Source: Botrytis cinerea B05.10 (lineage: Eukaryota > Ascomycota > Leotiomycetes > Helotiales > Sclerotiniaceae). Taken from it: a stretch of 64,000 nt of DNA. The translations under genes were made by a program, and so were the position numbers. The stretch covers positions 2,666,001 through 2,730,000 of the forward strand of contig NC_037314.1 of the NCBI RefSeq assembly GCF_000143535.2. The letters run 5' to 3'. Below are positions 47,806-59,619 of the stretch, in pieces. Position 1 is the first letter of the stretch. Every line of letters begins with the position of its first letter. Under the pieces are notes generated by a model. It was not told the DNA's origin. It made no database searches and saw only the letters and a list, made by a program, of their open reading frames with translations.

Positions 47806-49163
47806 TTGTCAATGGGAAAACAAAGAAATGAAGGATCGACTGGAGATTTTTATGGCGGTCTGTGGCTTGATGCTCAAAAATGCAAAAACTAATGGAACGA
47901 GATTGAGCAAAGTAGCTATTAGAGTTTCAATATCATGATATCGTTCATTTTCGAAAAAACATTTATACTTGCTTTGTGTTACAATAGTTGTGAACATCTC
48001 AATTCCTCCTTCGAGTATCTACCTGATTAGTAGTCATGTCAGTGAAAGATAAATCAATCGAGCGAGATGGCCTCGCATTGGCCTTCTGAATGTGCATGGC
48101 AAGTTTCTAAAACTGGGTGAGCCTGGACTTGAATTCATAAGTCAAAAAATGCCATTTTGGATTTCGAATTTCAAGGAAGGAAATCCAGTCACATCATCCT
48201 TGATTTTTCTAGTGAGTTCTTGGAACATCTTCATTATATGTACCTGGGTACTATATAACTATTTTTGGTGAGCAAAGAGTACATCCATCCTAATTACAAC
48301 TCGACTCGAGTCAACAGTTGCGGTTTATACTTTCAGATATGCAACAAAAGTCTATGGTGAGTTATTTATGAGTCCAATCAGTTGGATTGCAAGTTGACTA
48401 GAGAGATTTTGAATTTTCAGACATGCAACAAAATATCCTGCTGAACCATTCAAATAGCTGGAAATATATAGACGTGAAAGCACATTTTTTAGTCTGGAAT
48501 CGGAGGAGGGGGTTACTCTCACCCGCAGAATCAACTACCCAATCAACTAGACTGGAAGATATTTTGTTTGCGATGTAGCCTATGTCGTACCTACGTCGTA
48601 GAGAAGATGCATGATCTCGAAAGATTAGTCAAGACTCGCGAGCGAATGGCCTTTGAATCGCACCTTGAGCGTGTCTTGAAATCAATCAATTAAACGTTGT
48701 GTAACCATTCACATGGTGCCCTGCCCTATCCTGGCTGCTATGCTCAAACCCAATCATTCACCGCCAGCAGTTCATCAATCAGTCCCTTGGAAACCTTGAA
48801 TTAAATTCGATTATGATAACCATAATGCAAGCATTATCTCTGCAATTCATTTGTCTATTGGTTGTATGATACAGGAAAAAGATGATCGCTGACGTCGCAC
48901 GATTGACGTCATTGTATGTACCCCCTGTTTCCTCGAAAGAAACTTGGCAAGAAGCGAAATTCTTGTGATGATGGGGAGAAGGGTTGAATGGGAGAAAGGA
49001 GATAAGTATCATGAAACTGCTCGTATTCTTGGGAAAAGTTCTCATTATCAAATCGTCCAAAATACTACACATTGTAAGCTTTTGCCAAGTCATATACTCC
49101 AAACAATCATTTATATCCTTGAACAAGTAACAATTCTCAAATCAATCTATACCAGCCATCAAC
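47806..49163. other. Intergenic region with repeated motif
   Basis: No gene. The motif TTTCAGAYATGCAACAAAA occurs twice (48331-48349 and 48415-48433). The right part is the promoter of the gene at 49164. A 115-codon frame on the minus strand (48779-49126) has no domain. Confidence 0.5.
48331..48433. repeat. Two copies of a CAGAYATGCAACAAAA motif
   Basis: Two near-identical 19-mers lie 84 bp apart in the same orientation. The same word, with TGTG in place of TATG, ends the possible element at 24560-24952. Confidence 0.6.
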
Positions 49164-49715
49164 ATGCCTCTTTTCGGTCGTCACCAGGAAGAATATGAGC
49201 CAGAGCCAGTCGTAGAAGAGCCTAAGCGAAGCTCATCTATTTTTCATCGTAACCGTACCGAGTCTGTCTCACCATCCGAACGTTCCATGTCCACCGTCTC
49301 CTCCACTCCATCTCAAAGCAGCCGCAATCGCGGATTCCTACACAAGAATCGGGAAGCTCAAGACCCAGTTATTGCAGCTGCGGAGCAAAGAATTATTAAT
49401 GCCGAGCAAATGGAGAGAGAAGCCGATAGAGCATTGATTAATGCTAGAGAGGCGGTAGCGGAAGCAAGAGAACATATGAGACAACTCAAGTTGGAGATGG
49501 AAGCACAGTAAGTTACTCAAACTTTGAAGATAACATGAGCACCAGATACTGATCTGTTATGTAGAGCAAAAGCATTGAAGGTTCGACAAGGACAAGCGAA
49601 CAACATTTACAAGAGAGCCAAACCTCTTGGTCGTAAGTGATTATCTTGATGCTACTCATTTCTAGAATATCATCGCTGACAGTAGTCACTAGGTCATCAA
49701 GTCCCAGGCCTGTGA
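49164..49715 (+). CDS. Small charged helical protein, LGRH C-terminus
   Basis: A 144-aa protein in three exons: 49164-49507, 49565-49632 and 49693-49715. The first two junctions are clear (phases 2 and 1). The last exon is short and chosen because it gives the ending KPLGRHQVPGL, while alternative acceptors a few bases upstream give about 30 extra residues. The N-terminal half is Ser/Arg/Glu-rich and probably disordered (ERSMSTVSSTPSQSS). The second half is a continuous Ala/Glu/Arg helix (EQRIINAEQMEREADRALIN) predicted as coiled coil. There is no signal peptide. Similar short proteins are widespread in moulds, but I know no function. Confidence 0.72.
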
Positions 49716-50562
49716 AGAGCACCGTATCCAATGTGACACTCGTCACGAATCGAAGCATCTTCTTTGGGATGATCTGTATGAAAATTTAGCGAAATCGGTT
49801 TTGGGAGGGAAGATGATTGTTTTTCCAGCGTGGAGTTGCGAGGAGCCAGCGAGACTTTTTGTAATACGGTTGGGATGCCAACAGCCAATGAATGTACTAT
49901 TATTATGATCATGATGATAACGAATGCTATTGATACCAATTTTCTTGAAACATGGCAGTGATGTGTGTCTGGCTGAGAATGTCTTCGTGGAACATTTCAT
50001 CGTGTTGGCCTCGTGTATAGGCGCCCTCTTGTCAAGATCAAATGGGAAGATATGTTTTCGTAGGTTTGGCCCAAAATGAAGCTATTCCCAAAAATGAGTG
50101 ATGTGATGATGGGCGAGAATGACAAACATGTAGCATTGGACGGCAGAAAGAGAAACTTCTCCGAATGGCACATGATCACATGACACAACCCCGCGCCTCC
50201 GCCTTTTTTTGGAAACAACCTAGCCCTCGAATCGGTTAAGTCTTACCTTGGCACGCTTCCTAAGATCACCGGAGACCAGGAACACGAGGACTCCTACAAC
50301 CCTCCTAAACTTCATTTCTGAATCACAATCTGCTCCCGTTCCTTTCCTTTCCCCCCTTTCCTTTCTTTTGTGACCGCGTGGACAACTCGATTGTCATTTT
50401 CCTCTTTCTTGCTTGAATGTATATGTCTTCGTCTCCCAAGGTTTTCTGAATAGAAGGATAAAAAGGTCCTTGTTGTTGGCATCGTTGCTTTCCTTTTGTC
50501 TCAATCGCATTTCGTACATACTACTGTTGCTCTTTGACCCGCGCGGAGGAGAAGCCTCAATC
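49716..50562. other. Upstream region of the GH76 gene
   Basis: The last 250 bp are pyrimidine-rich (CCTTTCCTTTCCCCCCTTTCC near 50341) and form the likely leader. No gene seen; open frames in both strands overlap the GH76 leader and are chance. Confidence 0.5.
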
Positions 50563-52331
50563 ATGATTTCGTTCTCAACACAGATCAATCCACGACCGCG
50601 TATATCTTTGCTACTGCTGTGCTTATTCTGCGCACTATCTTTCTCAATTGGCGTAGATGGGAGGCCCAACGATGTTGTGCGACAGAATGATTTGATTCAA
50701 CGACCACTTACGAATAATGAAGATATCACAATCAATGGGAGCCCTCAGGAGCTCATCAAGCCTGGAGACTCAAAGGTTCTACCGGCAATGTTAAGCGCGC
50801 TGGACGTGCTACAAGAAGACTACTTTGCGACATGGCAAGGCATCTATCCAACAGGAATCGATTGGACATCTGCAGTGATTGGTACAATACTTTCTTTGCA
50901 TGTTGAAACCACTTTAGAGCAAGAGCTAACACCACTCTCTAAACAGGCACCTATGTTGCTGGTGCACTCACCACTATCACCAAGTCCTTTTCTGCACTTT
51001 CCTCATCAAAAACGAACGAGAACATCATCAATAAATACTTTGCTGAAGTAATTGGGTTTTATTTTGGCCAGGATGCCTTCTCTCTACGACAGCAAGCCTT
51101 CGATGATATGTTGTGGGTAGTTCTTGGCTGGCTGGATACTGTCAAATTCATTGATTTACATTCTGAATTGCACTATTCAAACGACTCTCAGCCAGAATGG
51201 TACGGACAACAATATAAACCTGCATTTGCACATCGAGCGCGACTATTTTGGGAATTGGCTTCACAAGGATGGGATACTACTCTCTGTGGTGGTGGGATGA
51301 TATGGTCACCATACCTTACTCCATACAAGAACGCAATTACCAATGAACTCTATATCGCAGCTTCGATATCGATGTACCTATATTTCCCCGGAGATGACAA
51401 TCAATCCCCATTTATGCTTTCCAACCCTTCGTATCCACCTCACGATCCGAAATATCTACAGGCAGCTGTTGATGCTTACAAATGGCTGAATGGTTCCAAC
51501 ATGACGGATTTACAAGGATTATATGTCGACGGGTACCATATCTCGAATCTTTCTGGCGGTGAAAACACCCATTGCGATTCTAGAAATGAGATGGTATATA
51601 CCTACAATCAAGGTGTTTTGCTTACTGGACAACGTGGTTTGTATGACGCAACCGCCGCACGATCATACCTTGTAGATGGCCACAAACTCATCGCGAATGT
51701 TATTAATGCCACAGGCTATGACCTGAAACACAATGTTGTCATCTCACCGCCACCCAAAGATGGTTCCGCATTGGCAAAGTGGTTTGGCCTGGGTAGGAAT
51801 GGAATACTGGAAGAAGGATGCGATTCAAGTGCTTCGTGTTCTCAAAATGGACAAACTTTCAAAGGCATATTCTTTCATCACTTGATTGCGTTCTGTAGTG
51901 ATTTGCCAGGGGAGCCTATTGCAGGGACGAAGGAAAGCTTAGAACTCGACAGAGTGTGGCATTCTGACAAATGCTCACAGTATACAAAATGGATCAGGCG
52001 AAATGCCGAAGCTGCGTTAAGTACCAAGAATGAAGAAGGGAAATTTGGTATGTGGTGGGGTGTACCGGCTACACAGAGTTCTTTAGCGGACTATACACAG
52101 GACCAGACATCGAGAGGCTCTGTAGATTATCGAAATACTGGAGTTCCAAAGAACACCGAATGGAGAGGAGAAGAATACCCCAGAGAAGCGAAAGCGAGCA
52201 GGACTAAAGAAGGCGCAGATGTATATAGTGGGGTAGAAGATCCCAATGATCGAGGTAGAGGAAGAACGGTAGAAACTCAGGGTGGAGGATTGTCTGTCTT
52301 GAGAGCATTATGGGAGGTAGAGCTGAGATGA
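50563..52331 (+). CDS. Secreted GH76 alpha-1,6-mannanase-like glycosidase
   Basis: Glycoside hydrolase family 76 enzymes (Dcw1/Dfg5 type in yeasts) act on alpha-1,6-mannan and help cross-link GPI proteins into the cell wall. Exons are 50563-50881 and 50947-52331 (567 aa), phase 1. The signal peptide is residues 1 to about 33 (hydrophobic core ISLLLLCLFCALSFSIG). The GH76 domain covers roughly residues 75-440: DYFATWQGIYPTGIDWTSAV, the paired aspartates in RQQAFDDMLWVVLGWLD, and CGGGMIWSPYLTPYKNAITN. YTYNQGVLLTG follows. The C-terminal part is hydrophilic and lacks a GPI-type hydrophobic end, so the enzyme may be free or wall-associated instead of GPI-anchored. The ATG was chosen for the signal peptide. 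It has several N-x-S/T sites, as expected for a secreted enzyme. Confidence 0.93.
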
Positions 52332-53033
52332 ATGCATATATAGCTATTTTGTTGTATCTTTTCCAGAAGGACGTCTACGATATCGGCGTTTACGTTTATG
52401 TTTATGTTTATACCAAGATCTATGCGTTGTATGAATTTCAATGAATATTCTATTCCGCTGCAACTACTTCACCATGTGAGTTTATCGAAAGTATTTTCCG
52501 TAGACAAAGAGCTGTTACTGCTCTTGAATTGCCTGTCCAGATATCTAGTGAGGTAGTGAGGTAGTGAGGTGGTGAAGTGGTGATGGTCCCTTGAAGACCC
52601 TTGTTTTGTTTGAACCCTTATTTTTATTTTCTATGACTAAAGCAACAAAATATCCCCAAATTTCAGCCACAATCCATTCAAAGCATCAGCCACAAGCGAA
52701 TCGCTGAAGCTATTCCTTTAGCTAGTGACAACGTTACCATGTTTCACTTCATTCAAACTGTCCTGATTCCTTCATTCCATTTGATTGTCCTCTTGAAAGT
52801 TTACATCCCTCTCTTGGAGATAACTCATTGAGAATTTCGAGGACAGGAATGCTTCGTATGCTCTAATGCTCTTTACCTAGGTACTGTCGCATAACGGCCG
52901 CGACGCGTAATCTATCGGATACCACAGCTTCCACAGCCCATCAATTACATATACAATCATTCTTTCAACATCTTCACCTAGCGACGATTACCTACGACAT
53001 TTCATTAGGGGTTGGTTTAGACAAGTAGATAGA
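52332..53033. other. Promoter region of the Erd2 gene
   Basis: Contains a GTGAGGTA minisatellite-like run at about 52549-52585 and the Erd2 promoter. No gene. Confidence 0.5.
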
Positions 53034-54330
53034 ATGGTTGGTTTCAATGTATGTCAATCTTGGATTCCATTCAAAGCTGCCTCCCATGATTCGCACACTC
53101 CCAGCCCTATTTCTAGCTTTGCATTACTGACCGACTCTCTCTTGTCCTTTTAGTTCTTCCGCATACTGGGAGATATCTCCCATACCCTCTCAAAATGTAT
53201 CCTCATATTCGCTATTCACCGTAACTCTTCCGCGGAAGGTATGTTCCCCCGCCATGCCCGACCGCTCCGTCCCCCTCTCCTACAAACGACCCCCGAAACT
53301 AACATCTCCCAGGTGTTTCCCTCATAACCCAATCTCTCTATGCCCTCGTCTTCGTAACCCGCTACTTAGATCTCTTCTCTGGGATTTTCATCCTCTGGAA
53401 CTTCGTCCTCAAAGTCTTCTATATAGGTTCCTCTTTCTATATTCTCTTTTTGATGTTAAGAGTGTATGCGAGAACTAGGGAAAGAGAAAAGGCTTGGAAA
53501 CTTGGGGGGCTGTGCTTTGTTGGGAGTGCGGTATTGGCACCGATTGCGATGATGATTTTTGAGAGGAAGTATGGTTGGGGTTTTATGGAGGTAAGTTTAT
53601 TCCTCAACGTTTGACTACGGGCAATACTAATCAAAATGAAAAACAGGTCCTATGGGTCTTCTCCATTCTTCTCGAATCAACTTGTATCCTCCCTCAACTT
53701 CTTCTCCTTCGTCAAACAACGGTTCCCACAGTCCTCGATTCCTTCTACCTCGTTACACTCGGTTCCTACCGTTTCTTCTACATCTTGAATTGGATTTGGC
53801 GTACATTAGATATCAATGATCGTTCTCCAGATGCGATATCAATCATTGGCGGTGTGATCCAAACGGCATTCTACATTGACTTCGCCTGGGTTTATTATAC
53901 AAGACAAAGAGTCAAGTTGAGGAATGGAGGAGTTGTTGATGCAGATGATATCAGTAGAGGCTGGTTGTTGAATAGAGTGCTGGGGAATAAACACATGGTG
54001 GGAACGGACGATGATGAAGAAGGGGATGAAGAAGCAAATCCTGTCGGTAGACAAGAGCCAAGCCGAAATGGTACTAAATGGGGAGCAAGAGGCATTTCAG
54101 TTAGTGCAGATGAAGGAGTTCTTGCAGGCGAAAGTCAAAGACAGGCGGGATATGAAGGACAAGAAAGTGGAGTTGTTGATGCGGATGTGGATAAGGATGC
54201 GAGAATGAAGGATCCGGATGAGTTGGCGAGGATTTTGGATGAGGGGGAAGAAAGTGAGGAAGATGGTACATTACCCATACCTGGAGAAAGTGGGAGTGGA
54301 GTAAGCAATGGATCGGAGTGGAGAGGATAG
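53034..54330 (+). CDS. ERD2: KDEL/HDEL receptor Erd2 with long acidic tail
   Basis: The seven-span receptor that retrieves K/HDEL-tagged ER proteins from the Golgi. Exons are 53034-53048, 53154-53238, 53313-53590 and 53647-54330 (353 aa), phases 0, 1 and 0. The first exon codes only MVGFN. Nearly the whole sequence to about residue 219 is characteristic: FRILGDISHTLSKCIL, AIHRNSSAEGVSLITQ, FVTRYLDLF, RVYARTREREKAWKLG, LRQTTVPTVLDSFYLVTLGS and YYTRQRVKLRNGG. Family members are usually about 210-220 aa. Here 134 further residues follow (220-353): a hydrophilic, strongly acidic cytosolic tail (TDDDEEGDEEANP, DEGEESEEDG). The frame is open and in phase throughout exon 4, so the tail is not an obvious read-through artefact. 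Confidence 0.96.
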
Positions 54331-57300
54331 TGGGTGGTGATCTTATCGGCAATCGAAGTGAAAACAGTCAGTTCCACGAGAGGAATAGGCATTTATGTAC
54401 TCGTATGATTCAACAGATATGAAATGGGAATTCGGTGGACAGGCAAATGCATTAGGATCTAGGATGGATGATTCATGGATGATGTTTTAAGGGATTATTT
54501 CTTTATTTTATTTTTTATTTGGAAGAGAAGTACTTGCTAGCTAGATAGCTATGTAGCTAGTAGTGATGAATATCAAGAACCGACTTGAGTGTAATAGATT
54601 GATTGTTGGGTGTGGTGCCTGTGGTTTTGGTTTTGGTTGTGGTTGTGGTTGTGGTTGTGGTTGTAATTATACTTCAGTTTGTCATGTTCGACATTGATTG
54701 TTATGTGATAATGATGGGCATGAAGGAAATGATGAGAAGACTGAAGACAAATCTAGAGTTCTGGGAAACTCGATTAATTAGTAATGAGTTTTACGTACAT
54801 GGACTAGATTGATATATACCGGTAGGCTTAGAAATATGAAAGTTAGCTTGAGAATGAGATGGGTATGAGAAGAGAAGGAAGGAAATATGAGAGATATGTC
54901 TGGGAGGGATGGAGAGAGGTAGGAAATATATGGGTTGATGATTGATCGAAACTTGTTTGTTAATATCTTTGGATTTTGGATTTGGGCTTGGGGTATGAGG
55001 ATATGAGGGAATGGGGAATGGGGAATGGAGGAGGGGTAGTTTGTGTGGGAGATTTTATATGTGATATAGATGGCGATAAAGCGTATGGTGTGTGTATATT
55101 GGGTTTCGGTTTGGTGCTGGATGGATGCCCTATGATTTGGTGAGGTGAGGTGAGGTGAGATGAGGGAAGAGAAGGGGTTTATTGTGCGCGGGTGACGTGA
55201 GGGCTGGAACGTCGAGGTGGTAGAGTCAAGATGGTTTAGGGAGGGGGGGTTTTCAGTGTGGTTCGAATGGGGGTTGAGATGAGAGACTTTAGGTGAGGGA
55301 TGAAGGATGAGGGGGTGAGATGATGTTGATTAGCTATGCGTGGAAATCTGACCGGGATATTATTGGGATTGGGGTAAGATTTCTTATTTGAAAAATTGTA
55401 CTGCATGGTTGGACTGATGGTTTGTATGGGAAGTGGAGAAAAGAAGATGAGATGAGATGAGCTAAGTGAGATGCCTTTCTGCGAGAGGAGATTTGTATAC
55501 TTGTGAAGTGATGAGATAACATTGAGCCTGAGTAAAGGGATCGTCTAGATCTAACAGCGAGATGAACTAATCTTTCTTTACTAATAAAAGGTCAAAGATT
55601 AGGAATTGTAAAGATTTTGGTCGGAGAAATAGGACTTGGGACTTGTATTCTGAAAAGATAAGTGGACTGCAGAGATGAGAGAGATAATGAGAATGGAATG
55701 TGCGGTTTAAGATAGAATAGTGACTGCATGAGCTGTGAATTATCATTTCAGTCTTTTTAGACAAGCTACGAGGTTTTGTACTGATTGGATAAGATCTTTT
55801 TCTCGATTGTATTATCGATGTTAGGTTCTATTCTGCTAGCACCATAGTTGTCATTGTCATTATCATTATCATGTCAATTGAGGATGATGAGGTCCTGAGT
55901 AAAGACTTTGGACGTGAGTTTGAGATCATATTGAGGGATGAGATGATAGGTAGCGAGGAGATATGTACTTCTCATACTGTGAATAGGTACTAGATGTTCA
56001 ATCAAGAGACAGTCTTTGAACTGATATCATCTGATGATACCTGATTGATGAGATTTCTCCATGATTTATGAGTACAATATACTCGGTGACATTTCCTGAC
56101 CGGTATCAGATGGCTTTTGAGAGTTTTTGCATGTGGAACGGATAGTTTCTTGCTTGTTTTGAGTTAGTTGAGAGGATTATGTATAGATGGTTTGGATTAT
56201 GGATACTTGTATAAGTGTTGCTGCTCTAGTTAGGTTAAAGTGGAGATGAGAATAAGGGGCATCATGTTGTTACTGAGAAATATGGCTTTTCTGTCATAGA
56301 CTGAGTTGAGTATATTACTTTGTGATTTGGAGAAAGTGTGGTACTCCATAGACTCTAGTCTTATCTGTAAAGCCGTGTACTAATACAAAGTTATGCTATT
56401 GGTGATAAACTTTCGCATTGGATTTCATACATGTGACAATAGTCTGTACATCTTATGTACCAGATCTCGGGAAATTTTTCTTTCTTTAGTCAAGAGAGTT
56501 GGAACTTCTTACGTTATCTGATAAGTATATGAGAACATGAGTTAAGTCTCTGATCATTGATGATCATGAGTGGATATACTCAAAAGTTGAAGTTGAGCTT
56601 TAAATGTACTAGTCATATATCCATGAGATGCCTCTTGGCCACTTCTTCAACTCAATTTGGATAAAAGACGTATTATTGATTTTAGCTTGAAGGCATAAGA
56701 GATCTAGATACCTGCATGTTTACAGTTTAACTTAGACTACGATCTGATTACCACTACTTGATTGTGAGAGTTTCCCGAGAGAATGTTGGAAATAAACAAC
56801 TTTCTCCAAGTTTTAACAAAGTAGATAGGGGTTTTGAACTTAAAGATCGGTGTTCATCGAAAGATTCTTCTCTAGTCTACACTAAATTGCTATGGTAGCT
56901 CCTGAGTTGTTTCACATCACTCATAGTTTTGATATGATGACCTAACGTCAATATGTCAAAGCATCTTAATCAGTAGAAGCAAAGAAACATTCTCATCGTA
57001 GCATGGAACTTGGATAAATTAAGAGTATAAAAGGGCTTTATGTATCTAGCAGTTCCCGCTGACTATAAGTGGCTTCTATTAGACATGAAAGCAAGTGAAA
57101 TGACATCATTAGCACAGTACATATCAAGCATAATGCGTAACAGAGATGATGGGATGAAATAATATTTAACTTTATAAGATTTCTATGAGAAACTCCCCGT
57201 TATCCTCCCGCTATCATTGATGCTCTTCACAATCTACCGCTCTGAATTGGTTGGCAGACATTCTCATCCTTGACAGTAGTTACCTCTTAGAAGTGGAAAC

Positions 57301-57344
57301 TTGTGGCTCGGTACATATCTTAGATATGATTTTATCCCCACAAG
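54331..57344. other. 3-kb gene desert, purine-rich
   Basis: No gene seen. A GGTTGT run occurs at about 54621-54665. From about 54840 to 55520 the plus strand is strongly purine-rich (GATGAGATGAGATGAG-type runs, GGTGAGGTGAGGTGAG near 55140). The rest is AT-rich. Short frames on the minus strand here are driven by pyrimidine composition. Confidence 0.5.
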
Positions 57345-57919
57345 TCAAAATTGCTTGAGATCATCTTCAAATCCCGATCCTCTTCCATCTTCATCATTGT
57401 CTTTCAGTTCTGACTGAATTGTATCTTCAGTTGGAAAGCCAAACTCAGATGGTTCGTCTAGATCTCGCTGAATTTCCTCAGCAGTCATGACATCGCGAGT
57501 GCTCAGTGCGTGATGTATGGCTTCGTAATCATCTTGGAACTGCCGGAACCACGCTCTCATTGCATACAGGAGGGTTAAGAGTTGTTCGTAATTCCTGTAA
57601 TAACCACAGATTAGCATGTTTACCATTGTGGATTGAAGAGGAATGGCGTGACTTACTCTAGGAGCCAGGACTGATATTCAGGTGCTGAGAGCCTGTCGGT
57701 TTCAATAAAAGAAGTTCTCTCATCGCAGAAATCGATCTCTTTGTCTATCCGTTCGATCGCCATCTCGCATTTATCGATTCTGTTTGAGAGAGTTCCTGTA
57801 ATAGCCCCATTCCAAGATTTACAGTCTTGGTGGCGTTCTCTGATATACTGATCGAAATCAATCTCCAATGCTCCGATCAAGCTATTTTCCACGTTTTGGG
57901 TAGGTGTAGTTTGTGACAT
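57345..57919 (-). CDS. Tandem helical family, copy 1
   Basis: A 170-aa protein of unknown function. Exons (minus strand) are 57919-57657 and 57594-57345, phase 2. It is mostly helical and charged, with no signal peptide or membrane span, and ends in an acidic tail (SELKDNDEDGRGSGFEDD). Directly after the intron it reads NYEQLLTLLYAMRAWFRQFQ, closely matched in copy 2 (EYERLLALMYPMRQWYETIR). Both also share an N-terminal block with DQYIRERHQDCKSWNGAITGT against EQYHTNLVADLQRWDNAIDGT. The two are therefore paralogues. It is the first of four minus-strand genes of the same shape between 57 and 64 kb. Confidence 0.75.
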
Positions 57920-59165
57920 ATTTGCTTCTTAGAGATTATATCTAGGAAGAAGTTGGGTTTCAAAGATGCTGCCTTCTAGAGATCCTATTTATCGAGATGT
58001 TTTTTGCGAAGATAAAGAGATGATAAAATAATCTGAGTACTGTAGATTGTTGGGTATGAGATTACCTTGAATGATCAACTATGTAAAGAACATGGAGTTT
58101 GAATTTATTCGTCGCTAGGAGATCATAAAACCTTAAATAACCAACTGTCTACTCTTACGGTGAGCAAATAAAGGCTGAATGGGGAGTACGAATTTAAGAA
58201 ACAAAATCTGCTTAGCGAGCGTGATTCCTTGATTTGGTTCAAGGTAAATCTATGATTATCCAGGCACATGTGGTTCTGGAAATGGTTCTTTACAGTTCAT
58301 ACGGTCTGGTTATGGTTTTTAAGTACCACAATTGGTTATGTATTTATAGATTCAGAAGTAGGGACGACTATAATTCATGATGTCATGGTGTTCAAGATAT
58401 TGAAGCGCATTTTGGGTAAAGCCTAGCTTCCTCTGTTACATACGCTGAGCGCCGCCAAGGACCGTATTAAATAGTGACAGATAGCTCCCAGTTGTAGATG
58501 CATATTTTTCTCATCATTAATAGATCCATCATTAATGCAGGAAGGCAAGATTAGATGATGCAGCTATTCAGTGACTGAAAGACCACTGTGTATTCTATGA
58601 TAGACGCTATGACCGACGAAAGTTTATTACTCTTCGTGTGATTTTTCTAACAGCTACTCGGACCTCAGATATTATACAATGCCCACTTCTCGATCTCTGC
58701 TATTAAGGTACAGGTAAATTGCACAAAAGATTATGCATATCTGGAAGTGATTGTCTAGCAATTGATAGGGTCATTAATTATTGATTATGGTATACATGCC
58801 TCTGTGACAAATTACTCTGCAAAGAATTTGCGCATTTAGCGATATCTTTCAATTACTAGCCAGGTTCAGTGTTGAATAAAGTAATGAAACACATATATGA
58901 TCAAGTCACGGCATTGGAAATCAAAGTTTGTAGATATTGGACAATTGAGAGGTAAGATTACCTCTACGAACATCGCCAAACCAGCCCGGATTCGTTCTTG
59001 CTTCCAATATCCCAATATCCCTGACTCCCTCTCAAAATACTGCTAGCATGAAGAGTGGTATGGTTGTAATCTTCTTTCCATCCATTAGCTTGATGTGTCT
59101 GAGCCACGTCAACTTCGTCATCAAGTAGTTTTTTTCTGCGCATATATCCCTCCACAATTCGTGAA
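57920..59165. other. Spacer in the tandem family
   Basis: AT-rich DNA between copies 1 and 2: promoter of copy 1 on its left, 3' flank of copy 2 on its right. A 63-codon frame at 58964-59155 (-) is probably part of that 3' flank. No other gene seen. Confidence 0.5.
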
Positions 59166-59619
59166 TCAAATATGTCCTGGCTCTAGATCAAGCTCCTCCT
59201 CAAGCTCTCTGGCAGTTTCCCAATCTCCATTGCTTCTGGCGGTTTGTAGATCTCGGTAATCATCTCGAATGGTCTCATACCACTGGCGCATTGGATACAT
59301 CAAGGCCAAGAGTCTCTCGTACTCACTGTCACAACCAAACGTTAGTAGATACCTTGTATTGATAGATATGGAGAATGTACCTCAGAAGCTCAGCTCGAGC
59401 ATCTGCGGGCAAGCTACTCATGCGTTCAACGAGGGTTTTTCTACGCTCGATAAAGACTATATTCATATGCAATCTATTGAGAGCACAAAACGTTTGGAAG
59501 ACTCGATTAGCTATTGTTCCATCAATTGCGTTGTCCCAACGTTGAAGATCAGCCACCAGGTTGGTATGATATTGCTCAAAACCGATTGTGAGCTCTTGGA
59601 CGTGAGCTATTTGAGACAT
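59166..59619 (-). CDS. Tandem helical family, copy 2
   Basis: A 132-aa protein, exons (minus strand) 59619-59381 and 59325-59166, phase 2. It is a clear paralogue of copy 1 across both exons (see the shared blocks WDNAIDGTIANRV and YERLLALMYPMRQWYE) but has a shorter acidic end (EEELDLEPGHI). The start follows the same MSQ... pattern as copy 1. No known domain; soluble and helical. The second exon lies outside any single open frame and was found through the splice signals GTACAT and TGACAG. Confidence 0.75.

Noticed and set aside
48779..49126. 115-codon minus-strand frame upstream of the gene at 49164
   Set aside because: Lies in the promoter of that gene, no recognisable content or splice context.
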